62,864 bases of DNA from a virus: positions 1 to 62,864 of IMG/VR virus record IMGVR_UViG_3300032241_001240; one strand, given 5' to 3'. The notes beneath the pieces are model-generated. The model saw only the letters and a program-made list of their open reading frames with translations. It was not told the DNA's origin and made no database searches. Positions 48,344 to 57,372 of this stretch are shown here, one piece after another (position 1 is the first letter of the stretch; each line of letters starts with the position of its first letter). A program made the position numbers and the translations under genes.

Positions 48344-49498
48344 ATGCCACCGTTAAGTCTTTGGCGAGGCCAAGCAGTTAGAACAAACGATTTTAAATTT
48401 TTTGATCGAGTAATTTCTGAAATGTATGATGTAGGTGGCACAGAATTTTATATACACAAATCTATAGGTGTATATCAACAAGATACTGGAGCAGATGATT
48501 CTCTCCCATTGAATGTCACAACATCAGGTTTGCCAGATCCAAGCGCAACTATACAAGACGTACTCAACATGGAAAATCGAGATCGTAAATATGATCCAAA
48601 TGTTTATAGTCTTAAAGGTCACTATAATGTGCAAGATTTAGAGTTTGACCTTCGTCAATTTGGTCTTTTTCTCAGTAATGACACAATATTTATTACATTT
48701 CATTTAGGCAAGATGCTAGATATGATCGGTCGCAAATTAATGAGCGGAGATGTGATTGAAATATTACATCAACGCGACGATGCTATTTTAGGATCTGATG
48801 TAGCTGTTAATAGGTATTATGTAGTAGAAGACGGTACTAAACCAGCCGAAGGTTACAGTCCAACGTGGTGGCCTCATTTATGGCGTGTAAAGTGCAATCC
48901 AATTACCGATAGTACAGAATTTAGAGACATCATGCAATCGCCGTTGTTAGATGCAAGCGGTGACCCGGTTCCTGCATTAGATGGCCAAGGAGGATTCGCT
49001 ACATTGGGCGATGCTCTTAGTACCCGTAATGCAGAAAATGCAATCAGCAACGAAATTGCAGCGGCAGCACAAAAAGAAGTTCCTTTTTATTATTTTCAAA
49101 CTCAACACTGGTATATTTTGCCAGGTCAGCATTCAACCGTCGGTAGCCCAATTATCGGCGATAATGATATCTGGACAGGCGATGGTATACCACCAAACGG
49201 AAGTAAACCAGTTCAAATGGGAACTTCGTGGCCTGCAACACCTCTCAATGAAGATTATTTTTTACGTACAGATTGGTCTCCGCCGCAATTATTTCAATAT
49301 AGAAATAAAATATGGCATTGGGTACAAACTGACTTTAGAAATCAGTGGTTACCTGCAAGTCAAGGTCTGGTTAGCTTCATAAATAATAAAAACATTACAA
49401 CCCTTTCTAACGGAACAGTGATTCCGGAACAACAAAATCTGCGTAATGTTGTTAAGCCTAGACTTGATCCAGACATTATACAAGGAGATTCTAAATGA
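48344..49498 (+). CDS. gp14: neck protein (T4 gp14-like)
   Basis: 384 aa. gp14 pattern: early DFKFFDRVISEMYDVGGTEF then YIHKSIGVYQ, LEFDLRQFGLFLSNDTIFIT, FHLGKMLDMIGRKLMSGDVI, and HLWRVKCNPITDSTEFRDIM. The gp13/gp14 pair forms the neck that joins tail to head. Longer than T4 gp14 (256), with an extra C-terminal part containing a series of aromatic residues (YYFQTQHWYILPGQHSTVGS, LFQYRNKIWHWVQTDFRNQW) that may be displayed. Start of the plus-strand late operon; stop overlaps the lysozyme start (ATGA). Confidence 0.78.
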   Translation: MPPLSLWRGQAVRTNDFKFFDRVISEMYDVGGTEFYIHKSIGVYQQDTGADDSLPLNVTTSGLPDPSATIQDVLNMENRDRKYDPNVYSLKGHYNVQDLEFDLRQFGLFLSNDTIFITFHLGKMLDMIGRKLMSGDVIEILHQRDDAILGSDVAVNRYYVVEDGTKPAEGYSPTWWPHLWRVKCNPITDSTEFRDIMQSPLLDASGDPVPALDGQGGFATLGDALSTRNAENAISNEIAAAAQKEVPFYYFQTQHWYILPGQHSTVGSPIIGDNDIWTGDGIPPNGSKPVQMGTSWPATPLNEDYFLRTDWSPPQLFQYRNKIWHWVQTDFRNQWLPASQGLVSFINNKNITTLSNGTVIPEQQNLRNVVKPRLDPDIIQGDSK

Positions 49499-50124
49499 GT
49501 TTTGATTTCGATTTTACTCAACAAAAACTCGAAGATTGTATTGATAATTCAGATATCGATGATTGGTTTCAGCCGATATGTGATATTCTTCCTAGTTATC
49601 AAATAACATCAATGTTACGAGTTGCAGCATGGCTAGCACAAATGGGGCATGAAAGCGAAGATTTCTGTGTTCTCGAAGAAAACCTTAATTACAGTGCAAA
49701 AGGTTTAAGAACCGTATTTCCTCGTTATTTTCCAACAGATGCACTAGCACTACAATATCAGCGCAATCCAGAAAAAATTGCCAACAGAGTTTATGATAAC
49801 CGTATGGGAAACGGCCCAGAAGAATCTGGCGACGGATGGAAATTTCACGGTCGCGGATTGATACAAATTACCGGGAAAGATAATTATACACATTGCTCTA
49901 ATGCACTGTACGGAGATCTACGTTTACTTGATAATCCAGAATTAATTTGCGATATGGACGGCGCTATTAGAAGTGCTTGTTGGTTCTGGAATAGCAGAGA
50001 ATTAAATGATTTCGCTGATAATAAAGATATGATTACAATTACACGTCGTATTAACGGAGGCACGAACGGTCTTACTGAGCGTGTTGAACGATATCAACGT
50101 ATATTAAATATTTTGAATTCTTAA
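49495..50124 (+). CDS. GH19-family endolysin/lysozyme
   Basis: 209 aa. Glycoside hydrolase 19 core: VAAWLAQMGHESEDFCVLEE (H-E-S and E-E, catalytic region), NLNYSAKGLRTVFPRYF, NRVYDNRMGNG, GWKFHGRGLIQITGKDNY and ITRRINGGTNGLTERVERYQ. Cleaves peptidoglycan (or chitin in other members). There is no signal peptide. Its ATG overlaps the gp14 stop, so it is made with neck proteins. It could be the lysis enzyme or be carried in the virion. Confidence 0.9.
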   Translation: MSFDFDFTQQKLEDCIDNSDIDDWFQPICDILPSYQITSMLRVAAWLAQMGHESEDFCVLEENLNYSAKGLRTVFPRYFPTDALALQYQRNPEKIANRVYDNRMGNGPEESGDGWKFHGRGLIQITGKDNYTHCSNALYGDLRLLDNPELICDMDGAIRSACWFWNSRELNDFADNKDMITITRRINGGTNGLTERVERYQRILNILNS

Positions 50125-50176
50125 TTTATCGCTATTATCAAATATAACAATAAGCTGCTAATAGTTAACAACACCG

Positions 50177-50184
50177 TATAAATA
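50177..50184 (+). promoter_or_regulatory. T4-type late promoter (perfect TATAAATA)
   Basis: Exact TATAAATA on the plus strand 21 bases before ATG 50206; the leader has GAAGG. Confidence 0.65.
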
Positions 50185-50205
50185 TACCCAAAGAAGGTGT
50201 AATTA

Positions 50206-52116
50206 ATGCAATATTGGTATTCTGCTCAGTTAAGACAATATCGTCTACAATTTATCAGAGCATTTAGCGGTTTTTCTGTCAAGACTGGCCGTGGCGGGCC
50301 AAATAACACCGAAGAACTTTTAAAGGTGCCATGCCGATATGGTGATCCATCTAGAGTAGCTGCATCAATAGTTAGAGGTAATAGCGAAAATAAGGTATTA
50401 ACCGTACCATTCATCACATGCTATATCAGTAGTCTAGTGATGAATGCAAGTCGCAGGCAAGATCCTTATTTTTCTAGATCAGTACAGGTTAATGAACGTT
50501 TATACGACGAACAATTAAACAGATATACAAACGAAATTGGTAATCGTTATCGAGTTGACATGTATATGCCTGTGCCATATGATGTAACCATGCAAGTTGA
50601 CATATGGACAAATAACGAGGATATAAAAGAACAACTTCTCGAACAAATAATGGTATTGTATAATCCAACTATAGATATTCAGACCTCGAATAATCCAATA
50701 GACTGGACCGTATTAACTTATATTGAAATGATGGAAAATATCAATTGGAGCTCTAGAACCATACCAGTTGGTACCGATAATCCTATTGATGTAGCAACAA
50801 TACAATTCAAATTTCCTATATGGATCAATCCTCCAGCTAAGGTTAAAAAACAAGTTCTTATAGAAGAAATTATAACCAACATTGTGCAAGGATATAAGTA
50901 TCCGAATGCTATGGAATGGTCTGAATATGAATTTCTAGCACGAGATATAACAACACCAGATGATGCAATTATACGCATTACAAACGTTGATCCTACTACA
51001 TACGCATTAAGTTTATGCGGGAGCAATGGATCGCCAATAGATTTATTGTCGCAACCAACCGTCACATTCGCTGCTGAATATCCAAAATTATTTGTTGGTA
51101 TGGTGTTTTTATGGAATACTATACAAATAACAATATCACACGATACATTAGCCGGAGCTATATCAGATATAAGAAGCTTTCTAGTAGGGACTCAATTAAA
51201 CTGTGTAATTTATAATAATACCAGTATGCAATTCATCAACACTGATGGAGGAGATAATGTATTTGTTGATATTGTACCAGGGTCTTTGAGCGCATTAGGG
51301 TTAGAGGGAACAACATATCCTGGAGGTAATCTTGCATGGTGGAGATTATTACAATTATACGGGACATTAAAACCTTATAGTCAGTATGGTGTGAATGCTA
51401 GTCAAATAAGACTGAAAACTATTGATGATCTAACCCAAACAAATACTGATCTAGTTGGTTGGATAGAAATTAACCCAACCAATCAAAATATACTTTATTG
51501 GTTTGCTGATCCAGAGAGTTTCCCGTCACAAACATTACCAGCAATAAATGCTATAGTAGATCCAACTGTAAGTGGTCCAAATATCAATTTACCAGCTGCT
51601 AGTATTGGGCAACGATATTTGTTGACTGATAATATACCAATAATTAGCCAGGCTTGGGGTAACATAAGTATCCCAGATTCGACGCCAGTAGCAATACAAC
51701 CTGCAATCTGGCAAGCTGAACAAACTGTTATTCAACTTAATTCTCCAAATGTACACATCAAATCTGGCCAACTTGTTACAAGCGGTAATGTCGGCATTCC
51801 TGATGGTACTGTTGTTTTAAATGTAGAAAATACAAAAATACAAATAATTAACGAACTAACACCGTTGTCTAGCAATTTAACCGTTACTAATAGTAATTTT
51901 GCGCCAGTAAATTTCTATTCTAGAGCAACCGCTAATGATATTATTACATACGATGGGAATAATTGGGTTGTTACTTTTGATTCAATAGCCGAGATCAATA
52001 CAACTCAATATACATTAAATTTAACGTCAAATCGATTGTATGTATGGAAAAATGATTTCTGGTCACCTGTAGTTGATTCTAAATATACTCCCGGATATTG
52101 GACAATATCTCTATGA
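50206..52116 (+). CDS. gp15: tail sheath stabiliser/completion protein (T4 gp15-like) with long C-terminal extension
   Basis: 636 aa (T4 gp15 is 272). The N-terminal ~240 residues match gp15: YWYSAQLRQYRLQFIRAFSG, VPCRYGDPSRVAASI, FITCYISSLVMNASRRQDPY, YRVDMYMPVPYDVTMQVDIW, NEDIKEQLLEQIMVLYNPTI, INWSSRTIPVG and FKFPIWINPPAKVKKQ. gp15 caps the tail and connects it to the neck. The remaining ~390 residues are beta-rich and low in charge (LTDNIPIISQAWGNISIPDS, DIITYDGNNWVVTFDSIAEI), ending GYWTISL. These are probably added surface domains. The stop overlaps the next gene by four bases. Confidence 0.85.
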   Translation: MQYWYSAQLRQYRLQFIRAFSGFSVKTGRGGPNNTEELLKVPCRYGDPSRVAASIVRGNSENKVLTVPFITCYISSLVMNASRRQDPYFSRSVQVNERLYDEQLNRYTNEIGNRYRVDMYMPVPYDVTMQVDIWTNNEDIKEQLLEQIMVLYNPTIDIQTSNNPIDWTVLTYIEMMENINWSSRTIPVGTDNPIDVATIQFKFPIWINPPAKVKKQVLIEEIITNIVQGYKYPNAMEWSEYEFLARDITTPDDAIIRITNVDPTTYALSLCGSNGSPIDLLSQPTVTFAAEYPKLFVGMVFLWNTIQITISHDTLAGAISDIRSFLVGTQLNCVIYNNTSMQFINTDGGDNVFVDIVPGSLSALGLEGTTYPGGNLAWWRLLQLYGTLKPYSQYGVNASQIRLKTIDDLTQTNTDLVGWIEINPTNQNILYWFADPESFPSQTLPAINAIVDPTVSGPNINLPAASIGQRYLLTDNIPIISQAWGNISIPDSTPVAIQPAIWQAEQTVIQLNSPNVHIKSGQLVTSGNVGIPDGTVVLNVENTKIQIINELTPLSSNLTVTNSNFAPVNFYSRATANDIITYDGNNWVVTFDSIAEINTTQYTLNLTSNRLYVWKNDFWSPVVDSKYTPGYWTISL

Positions 52117-52871
52117 TTAAAAATTTATTCGAAATAGAAAAATCAATTGACATAGAAACTTTCAGCAAGATTTTTACGCCAGATATCAAGAGAACCATCG
52201 AAATTATTCGAAAATACGGCTTTGATTTAAGAGTGGTAGGTGGTGCTGTTAGAGATTTTCTACGAGGTGTAATACCAAGAGATGTTGATTTCGCTACAGA
52301 CGCAGAACCAGCAGAATTAATTTTTATTTTTGATCTAGAAGGAATTGAATACGATGCAACAGGTATAGGACATGGGACTATAAAAGCCGTATTTGGTAAT
52401 GATAAAATTGACGTAACGAGTATAACTTATAAGATGCATGTAGTAGGTAATAAAATTAAAATTGCTAGATCAAAAGGTTGGGAATTTGATAGCTTACGGC
52501 GGGATCTCACGATCAATAGTATGAGCGTAGATCTTCATGGTAATTTATATGATTATCAAAATGCACAACTAGATTTAGAACGCGGTTTGGTAAAATATTG
52601 CCCAAACTCGCAAGAAAAAATTGATCAAGATCCTTTGGCAATATTGCGATGGTTTAGAGCCATGACATATTTTGATAACCCCAGATGGTTGAAAAAAGAT
52701 CGAAAAGTTATCGAACGCAATGCTGAAAAAATTGTAGATGTAAAAGATGACAAACGAGCAAAATTCTTGCTTTCCGATATATTGTCATCAAAAAATTCAA
52801 AGCAAATTTTTGAATTGATGTGTGATACTGGTGTTGCACAACCTCTCGATATAACTTGCAACATAAACTAA
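52113..52871 (+). CDS. second CCA-type tRNA nucleotidyltransferase, short form
   Basis: 252 aa from ATG 52113, which overlaps the gp15 stop as ATGA (a TTG 15 bases earlier lies inside gp15). Catalytic motifs: LRVVGGAVRDFLRGVIPRDV followed by DFATDAEP (D-x-D), GIGHGTIKAVF, SLRRDLTINSMSVD and DQDPLAILRWFRAM. The C-terminal body/tail is much reduced relative to the 397-aa protein at 1264. Short forms can be CC- or A-adding enzymes or altered NTases. In the late operon between tail and glycan genes, an unusual place for tRNA processing. Confidence 0.83.
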   Translation: MIKNLFEIEKSIDIETFSKIFTPDIKRTIEIIRKYGFDLRVVGGAVRDFLRGVIPRDVDFATDAEPAELIFIFDLEGIEYDATGIGHGTIKAVFGNDKIDVTSITYKMHVVGNKIKIARSKGWEFDSLRRDLTINSMSVDLHGNLYDYQNAQLDLERGLVKYCPNSQEKIDQDPLAILRWFRAMTYFDNPRWLKKDRKVIERNAEKIVDVKDDKRAKFLLSDILSSKNSKQIFELMCDTGVAQPLDITCNIN

Positions 52872-52880
52872 TTATCTATT

Positions 52881-52907
52881 ATAATTGATCTATAATGAAT
52901 CAATTAT
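52881..52907 (+). promoter_or_regulatory. hairpin holding the start codon of the next gene in its loop
   Basis: Perfect 9-bp stem ATAATTGAT / ATCAATTAT; the 9-base loop CTATAATGA contains ATG 52895. There is no ribosome binding site. TATAAT also fits a sigma-70 -10 box, so it may be promoter or translational control. Confidence 0.4.
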
Positions 52908-53752
52908 CATCTCGCGACTTAATAATCGGAGCCTACACTAACTACAACTGGAATCAGATAAAATATTGGGCAAATAGTATCGACCTTTGCGGATTCTCTG
53001 GAGATAAAGCAATGATCGTTTATAATAGCGATAAAGATACTGTTCAACGACTGATCGATCTAGGATTTAAAGTTTGGGCATTTAATCAAGACCCTGTAAC
53101 CGGAAACTATTTTTGGCCACATGATTTAATTATCGTTGTGCAGCGTTTTTATCATTTATGGTACTATCTAGACCAATTACCGGAAAACACTTATCGTTAT
53201 GTAATATCAACTGATGTTAAAGATGTTGTATTTCAAACTGATCCAAGTAAATGGTTAGAAAAAAATCTAGGTGACAAAGATATTGTTGCTTGCTGCGAAA
53301 GCTTGCTATATAAAGATGAGCCTTGGGGTGCCGATAATATGCAAGGCAGTTATCCGATGATATGGAATCGGATAAAAAATCAACCAATATGGAATTGCGG
53401 TGTTCAAGCAGGACGTGTAAATTCGCTCAGAGATTTATGGTTAAATATTTGGCTCACATGCCGCGCTGGCGGCAGACCTAATCCCGATCAAGCAGCATAT
53501 AATTTACTTCTCAATACCAAAGCATGGTCAAATATAACACTGAAAACAATGAGCGAAGAAGGTTTTGCTGCTCAAGTAGGAACAACAGTTGATCCCACCA
53601 AAATTAATAATTTTAGGGTTAACTTACTTGAACCAGAACCTATATGGAACGGAGAATTTTGTTGTACAAGTAAAAATATTCCTCATGCAATTTTACACCA
53701 ATGGGATCGTATACCTAATTGGAAAGCAGCAATAGAACAAAGGTACGGATAA
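52895..53752 (+). CDS. glycosyltransferase-like protein
   Basis: 285 aa. GT-A-like layout: SSRDLIIGAYTNYNWNQIKY at the start, then KAMIVYNSDKDTVQRLIDLG and the acidic STDVKDVVFQ motif (D-x-x-D, likely nucleotide-sugar/metal site), with NPDQAAYNLLL further on. The N-terminal strand order and absence of a signal peptide fit a cytoplasmic sugar transferase. It opens the plus-strand sugar cluster; its TAA stop shares a base with the next ATG. Donor and acceptor cannot be told. Confidence 0.7.
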   Translation: MNQLSSRDLIIGAYTNYNWNQIKYWANSIDLCGFSGDKAMIVYNSDKDTVQRLIDLGFKVWAFNQDPVTGNYFWPHDLIIVVQRFYHLWYYLDQLPENTYRYVISTDVKDVVFQTDPSKWLEKNLGDKDIVACCESLLYKDEPWGADNMQGSYPMIWNRIKNQPIWNCGVQAGRVNSLRDLWLNIWLTCRAGGRPNPDQAAYNLLLNTKAWSNITLKTMSEEGFAAQVGTTVDPTKINNFRVNLLEPEPIWNGEFCCTSKNIPHAILHQWDRIPNWKAAIEQRYG

Positions 53753-54738
53753 TGGAAATTAATCTCGATAAACTACATCAATCTAAAGAATATGTATTAA
53801 ACAATTTACTTCCTATACCAGAATATGAACCAAATAAAAGTATTGTAACAAGTTGTTATAGAAATGAAATCCCTGGTATGTTCATTCTTCTTAACGAACT
53901 TCAACGACTTGATTTTAACATACCTATTGAGGTTTTTTATCGAAATGGCGAATTAGATTCTAATGAAATTAATGAAATGTCTAACGTTTGGCCAGGACAC
54001 ATTGAATTCAAACAGATCAAAGCCAATGCTAAAAATTTTCAAGATCGATGGGGCAATACCAAAGGATGGAGTACAAAAGTACATGCCATCTGGGAAAGCA
54101 AATATCAAGAAAATTTTTGGATAGACGGGGATAATTTTCCTATTAGAAATTGTTTAGAGTTATTCGAAGATTCAGAATATAAAGAAAAAGGCAGTTTATT
54201 TTGGAGAGACGTATACAGCGTTGATAGGGCCAATCAATATCACGACGGTGGCCAAATGTGGAAAATATTTGATGTACCACCGAACGACGGTGAACCATTT
54301 GAAAGCGGCCAATTTCTCATAAACAAATCTAAGATTTGGCCCCAATTATGTTTGATGATGCATTTTACAGAAAATTGTGAAATATACTACAATTTTGGCG
54401 GTGACGCAGAATGCTGGCGAATGGCATGGCAATATGTATCTAGTAAAACTGGCGGATACCACGAACGTTTCAATTATCATGCTAGTGATAAGGTTCCGTA
54501 TGGATTCATCGAATATGGCCCGTTTCATAAAGGTGTACAAAATCCTTGGCACAAATATGGCGGAGGTACCGTAATGGTACAACGAGATAGAAGCGGAAAA
54601 GAACTATTCAACCACAGAAATATACACAAATTTAGATGGCAAGGAGAAAATCCTTTCAACGAAGATGTTGCTAATGAGATGACATATCACATGATTATGC
54701 GCCATCTCAAGACAAAATATGGGGTAAACGATGCCTGA
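53752..54738 (+). CDS. glycosyltransferase, alpha-mannosyltransferase-like
   Basis: 328 aa from ATG 53752 (overlapping the previous stop as TAATG). Motifs like MNN1/GT71-type mannosyltransferases: SIVTSCYRNEIPGMFILLNE, KHAIWESKYQENFWIDGDNF-like segment (here STKVHAIWESKYQENFWIDG and D-x-D in GDNFP), and FESGQFLINKSKIWPQ. The acceptor domain is Trp- and His-rich (GVQNPWHKYGGGTVMVQRDR). It overlaps the next gene by eight bases. Substrate unknown. Confidence 0.72.
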   Translation: MEINLDKLHQSKEYVLNNLLPIPEYEPNKSIVTSCYRNEIPGMFILLNELQRLDFNIPIEVFYRNGELDSNEINEMSNVWPGHIEFKQIKANAKNFQDRWGNTKGWSTKVHAIWESKYQENFWIDGDNFPIRNCLELFEDSEYKEKGSLFWRDVYSVDRANQYHDGGQMWKIFDVPPNDGEPFESGQFLINKSKIWPQLCLMMHFTENCEIYYNFGGDAECWRMAWQYVSSKTGGYHERFNYHASDKVPYGFIEYGPFHKGVQNPWHKYGGGTVMVQRDRSGKELFNHRNIHKFRWQGENPFNEDVANEMTYHMIMRHLKTKYGVNDA

Positions 54739-55897
54739 AATACTGAGTAAATTTACTTATCCAGATCAATGGGGATTCAAACGAACCCCTGCAAGACCAA
54801 AAAATTTACAAGTGTTAGATTTTGATAAAAACTATGATTACGACACTGTATGGAATGATGCTATACAAGTGAGTTCAGATTCAATGCTGCTGATAGGGCC
54901 ACCTCTTTATAAAACAGCACAATGGATTTACGATAATTGCAAATTTACCGACATGCAGGGGCGCGAATTATCATGGCAATACAGCGAGATAGACCGTGCA
55001 TGTGTTGTTCGTATAGCAACATATAGTTGGATGAAAGATTTTGTTTTTGAAACTCCCACAGAAAAATATATTGTTAAAGTAAATCATGCTCGTGGAGAAT
55101 TTTCTGGATTAAAAACTATTGTTACTATCAGCAAAAATCATCCAATTTCTTGGTTAAAACAATGGATAGATTATCATAGAACTGTCCATAAGATTGAAGG
55201 TCTATTGTTATACAACAATCAAAGTACAATATACACTAGCGAAGAATTAGAACATGAATTAAGTCGCAATGACATGACTATTAAAGTTGTAGATTATGAT
55301 GTTCCGTTTGGTGTTATGGGAGGAGGTTTGTGGGAATGGCAAGGAAAATCTGGAGATTATTTGCCGTGGGATAGCGATTTCAGCCAGTATGTTATGCTCG
55401 AACATGCAAAATGGAGATATCTATATTGTGCAAAACTTGTTATAAACGCTGATACAGATGAACTACTTGTCATAAAAAATTCCAATTTAGACGGAGTTGC
55501 AGATTATTGTGCAGTAGGCGAGCATTCTGTCTTATTGTATGACGGTGTGTGGGTAGAACCGGTCGATAGTCGTACAGGTATAATAGCCAAAAATATACCA
55601 TTTGATAATAGGCATTTTTCAAACTATTGGCATACTACAAATGGTGACGGCCGAGGTATCGGAGTGAAATGGATGCTGAACCCACAGCGCAACATGCAAT
55701 ATCAATGGCATTTGCATAAAACCTACGGGCCGCATGTCAAAACAAACGAGATAACATTTGGGCATTACTTTGCTATGAATACTAGTTGGAGCTATACCCG
55801 CGACGAGTTTTTAGGTGATACTAATAATTTAGTAGAATTTAGCGAATTAAAAGACAATTTAAGGTTGTGGGAACAACTATCTGGAGAACGTAGATGA
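54731..55897 (+). CDS. glycosyltransferase family 92-like
   Basis: 388 aa. After an N-terminal ~115-residue region the GT92-type core appears: TIVTISKNHPISWLKQWIDY, HRTVHKIEGLLLYNNQST and KLVINADTDELLVIKNS (D-x-D). Contains a C-terminal HHKTYGPHVKTNEITFGHYF-like block. GT92 enzymes transfer galactose or related sugars. Coupled by overlaps with the genes on both sides. Confidence 0.72.
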   Translation: MPEILSKFTYPDQWGFKRTPARPKNLQVLDFDKNYDYDTVWNDAIQVSSDSMLLIGPPLYKTAQWIYDNCKFTDMQGRELSWQYSEIDRACVVRIATYSWMKDFVFETPTEKYIVKVNHARGEFSGLKTIVTISKNHPISWLKQWIDYHRTVHKIEGLLLYNNQSTIYTSEELEHELSRNDMTIKVVDYDVPFGVMGGGLWEWQGKSGDYLPWDSDFSQYVMLEHAKWRYLYCAKLVINADTDELLVIKNSNLDGVADYCAVGEHSVLLYDGVWVEPVDSRTGIIAKNIPFDNRHFSNYWHTTNGDGRGIGVKWMLNPQRNMQYQWHLHKTYGPHVKTNEITFGHYFAMNTSWSYTRDEFLGDTNNLVEFSELKDNLRLWEQLSGERR

Positions 55898-56544
55898 AAG
55901 CTGCTGTACTAACAACACACGATGAGAATTATAAAATACTTGCTGATCTAACTTGGGATAAAAATCGATCGTTATATGCACGTAAGCATGGGTACGGAGC
56001 TCTTGCTAAAACAGACAATTTTCAGCAACCAATTATTGGCTGGGAAAAAATAGTGTTTTGTTTAGAGGTAATGAATAATAGCGATTATGAACTTCTTCAT
56101 TTCAGCGGTACAGACACATTAATTACTAATTGGCATATACCACTCACAGAATTTGTATACCCTAATTATCATATTACTATTGCAACAGACTTTAACGGAA
56201 TACAAATTGACAGTTTTGTAATTCGTAACACACAAGAAAGTCGAAATTGGTTGCAAATGATCATGGATAAACAAGCCGAATTCAGTCGGCATCCTTATTT
56301 TGAGCAAGGTGTTGTAATGACAACATATCCGCAATATAAGGATATTATCAAAGTTGTGCCGCAACGCTATCTTAATGCATATCACTATCCATTATATAAA
56401 AATAAAGGAGCAAAAAATAATCTTGATGCAATGGGTTTTAGCGGCCAATGGCATAAAGGTGATTTTTTAATTCATTGTCCAGATCATCCAATGCATGTAA
56501 GATTGGCATTATTCAACGAAATTCTACCAGAAGTTATTACCTGA
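55894..56544 (+). CDS. glycosyltransferase, GT34/GMA12-like
   Basis: 216 aa, ATGA overlap with the previous gene. KAAVLTTHDENYKILADLTW, RSLYARKHGYGALAKT, ELLHFSGTDTLITNWHIPLT (the position of D-x-D, here T-D-T), and SGQWHKGDFLIHCPD at the end resemble galactosyltransferases of the GMA12/MNN10 group. The changed D-x-D may mean altered metal use or loss of activity. Part of the same sugar cluster. Confidence 0.68.
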   Translation: MKAAVLTTHDENYKILADLTWDKNRSLYARKHGYGALAKTDNFQQPIIGWEKIVFCLEVMNNSDYELLHFSGTDTLITNWHIPLTEFVYPNYHITIATDFNGIQIDSFVIRNTQESRNWLQMIMDKQAEFSRHPYFEQGVVMTTYPQYKDIIKVVPQRYLNAYHYPLYKNKGAKNNLDAMGFSGQWHKGDFLIHCPDHPMHVRLALFNEILPEVIT

Positions 56545-56545
56545 A

Positions 56546-57370
56546 ATGAAAATTTTTATTACAGGGTCGACCGGATTTATTGGTCGAAATTTAGTTGAAT
56601 ATTATAAAGAACATGAGGTATTCGAGCATAAACGCGAAGATTCATTGATTGATAATTTGTTATCTGCTGATCCCGATGTAATCATCAATTGTGCAGCAGA
56701 AATATACAATCCAGATTTTATGTGGGAAGCCAACATAAACATAACAGCGTCTTGTTTAAATTTTCTTAAACAATCTAAAAAAAAGATGATACAAATAGGA
56801 TCTAGTTCAGAATATGGTCCAATGTCTAGAGCCAGTGCAGAAGTTGATCGAATAAATCCTATAGATATGTATCAGACTACAAAAGGTATGGCAACAATCT
56901 TGTGTCAGGGTATGGCTAGAACATATAATTTAGATGTCAAAATTGCTCGCCCATACAGTGTATATGGCAAATATGAAAAACCTCATAGACTGTTTCCTAG
57001 ATTATGGAGAGCTTTTTATCTTAACGAACCTGTGACATTGTATGACGGCGAACACGACTTTATCTATATCAACGATTTTGTTAGAGGTATAGATCTATTG
57101 GTCAATTCTGACAATAAAAAATACGGTGATATTGTTAATCTCGGATCTGGCACCCAGTATTCTAATGTAGAGGTTTTAAATATATTTGGTCAAATAATTG
57201 GCAGGAGTGCACCGATCACACATGTACCCAAAATGATAAAGAGCTTCGAATCAGAAATTTGGAAATGCGATATAAATTATGCACGAAATGAATACGGATT
57301 TAAATGTAGATACGATTTACCAGCCGGAGTTAGAGATTTTCTAAAAACCGCATATTATAATAAGGAATAA
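56546..57370 (+). CDS. NAD(P)-dependent sugar epimerase/dehydratase (extended SDR)
   Basis: 274 aa. Rossmann start KIFITGSTGFIGRNLVEYY (G-x-x-G-x-x-G), then DVIINCAAEIYNPD, IQIGSSSEYG and the catalytic YQTTK (Y-x-x-x-K). C-terminal part IYINDFVRGIDLLV and GSGTQYSNVEVL. Modifies a nucleotide-activated sugar. Two bases after the previous stop. The exact reaction cannot be told. Confidence 0.85.
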   Translation: MKIFITGSTGFIGRNLVEYYKEHEVFEHKREDSLIDNLLSADPDVIINCAAEIYNPDFMWEANINITASCLNFLKQSKKKMIQIGSSSEYGPMSRASAEVDRINPIDMYQTTKGMATILCQGMARTYNLDVKIARPYSVYGKYEKPHRLFPRLWRAFYLNEPVTLYDGEHDFIYINDFVRGIDLLVNSDNKKYGDIVNLGSGTQYSNVEVLNIFGQIIGRSAPITHVPKMIKSFESEIWKCDINYARNEYGFKCRYDLPAGVRDFLKTAYYNKE

Positions 57371-57372
57371 CA

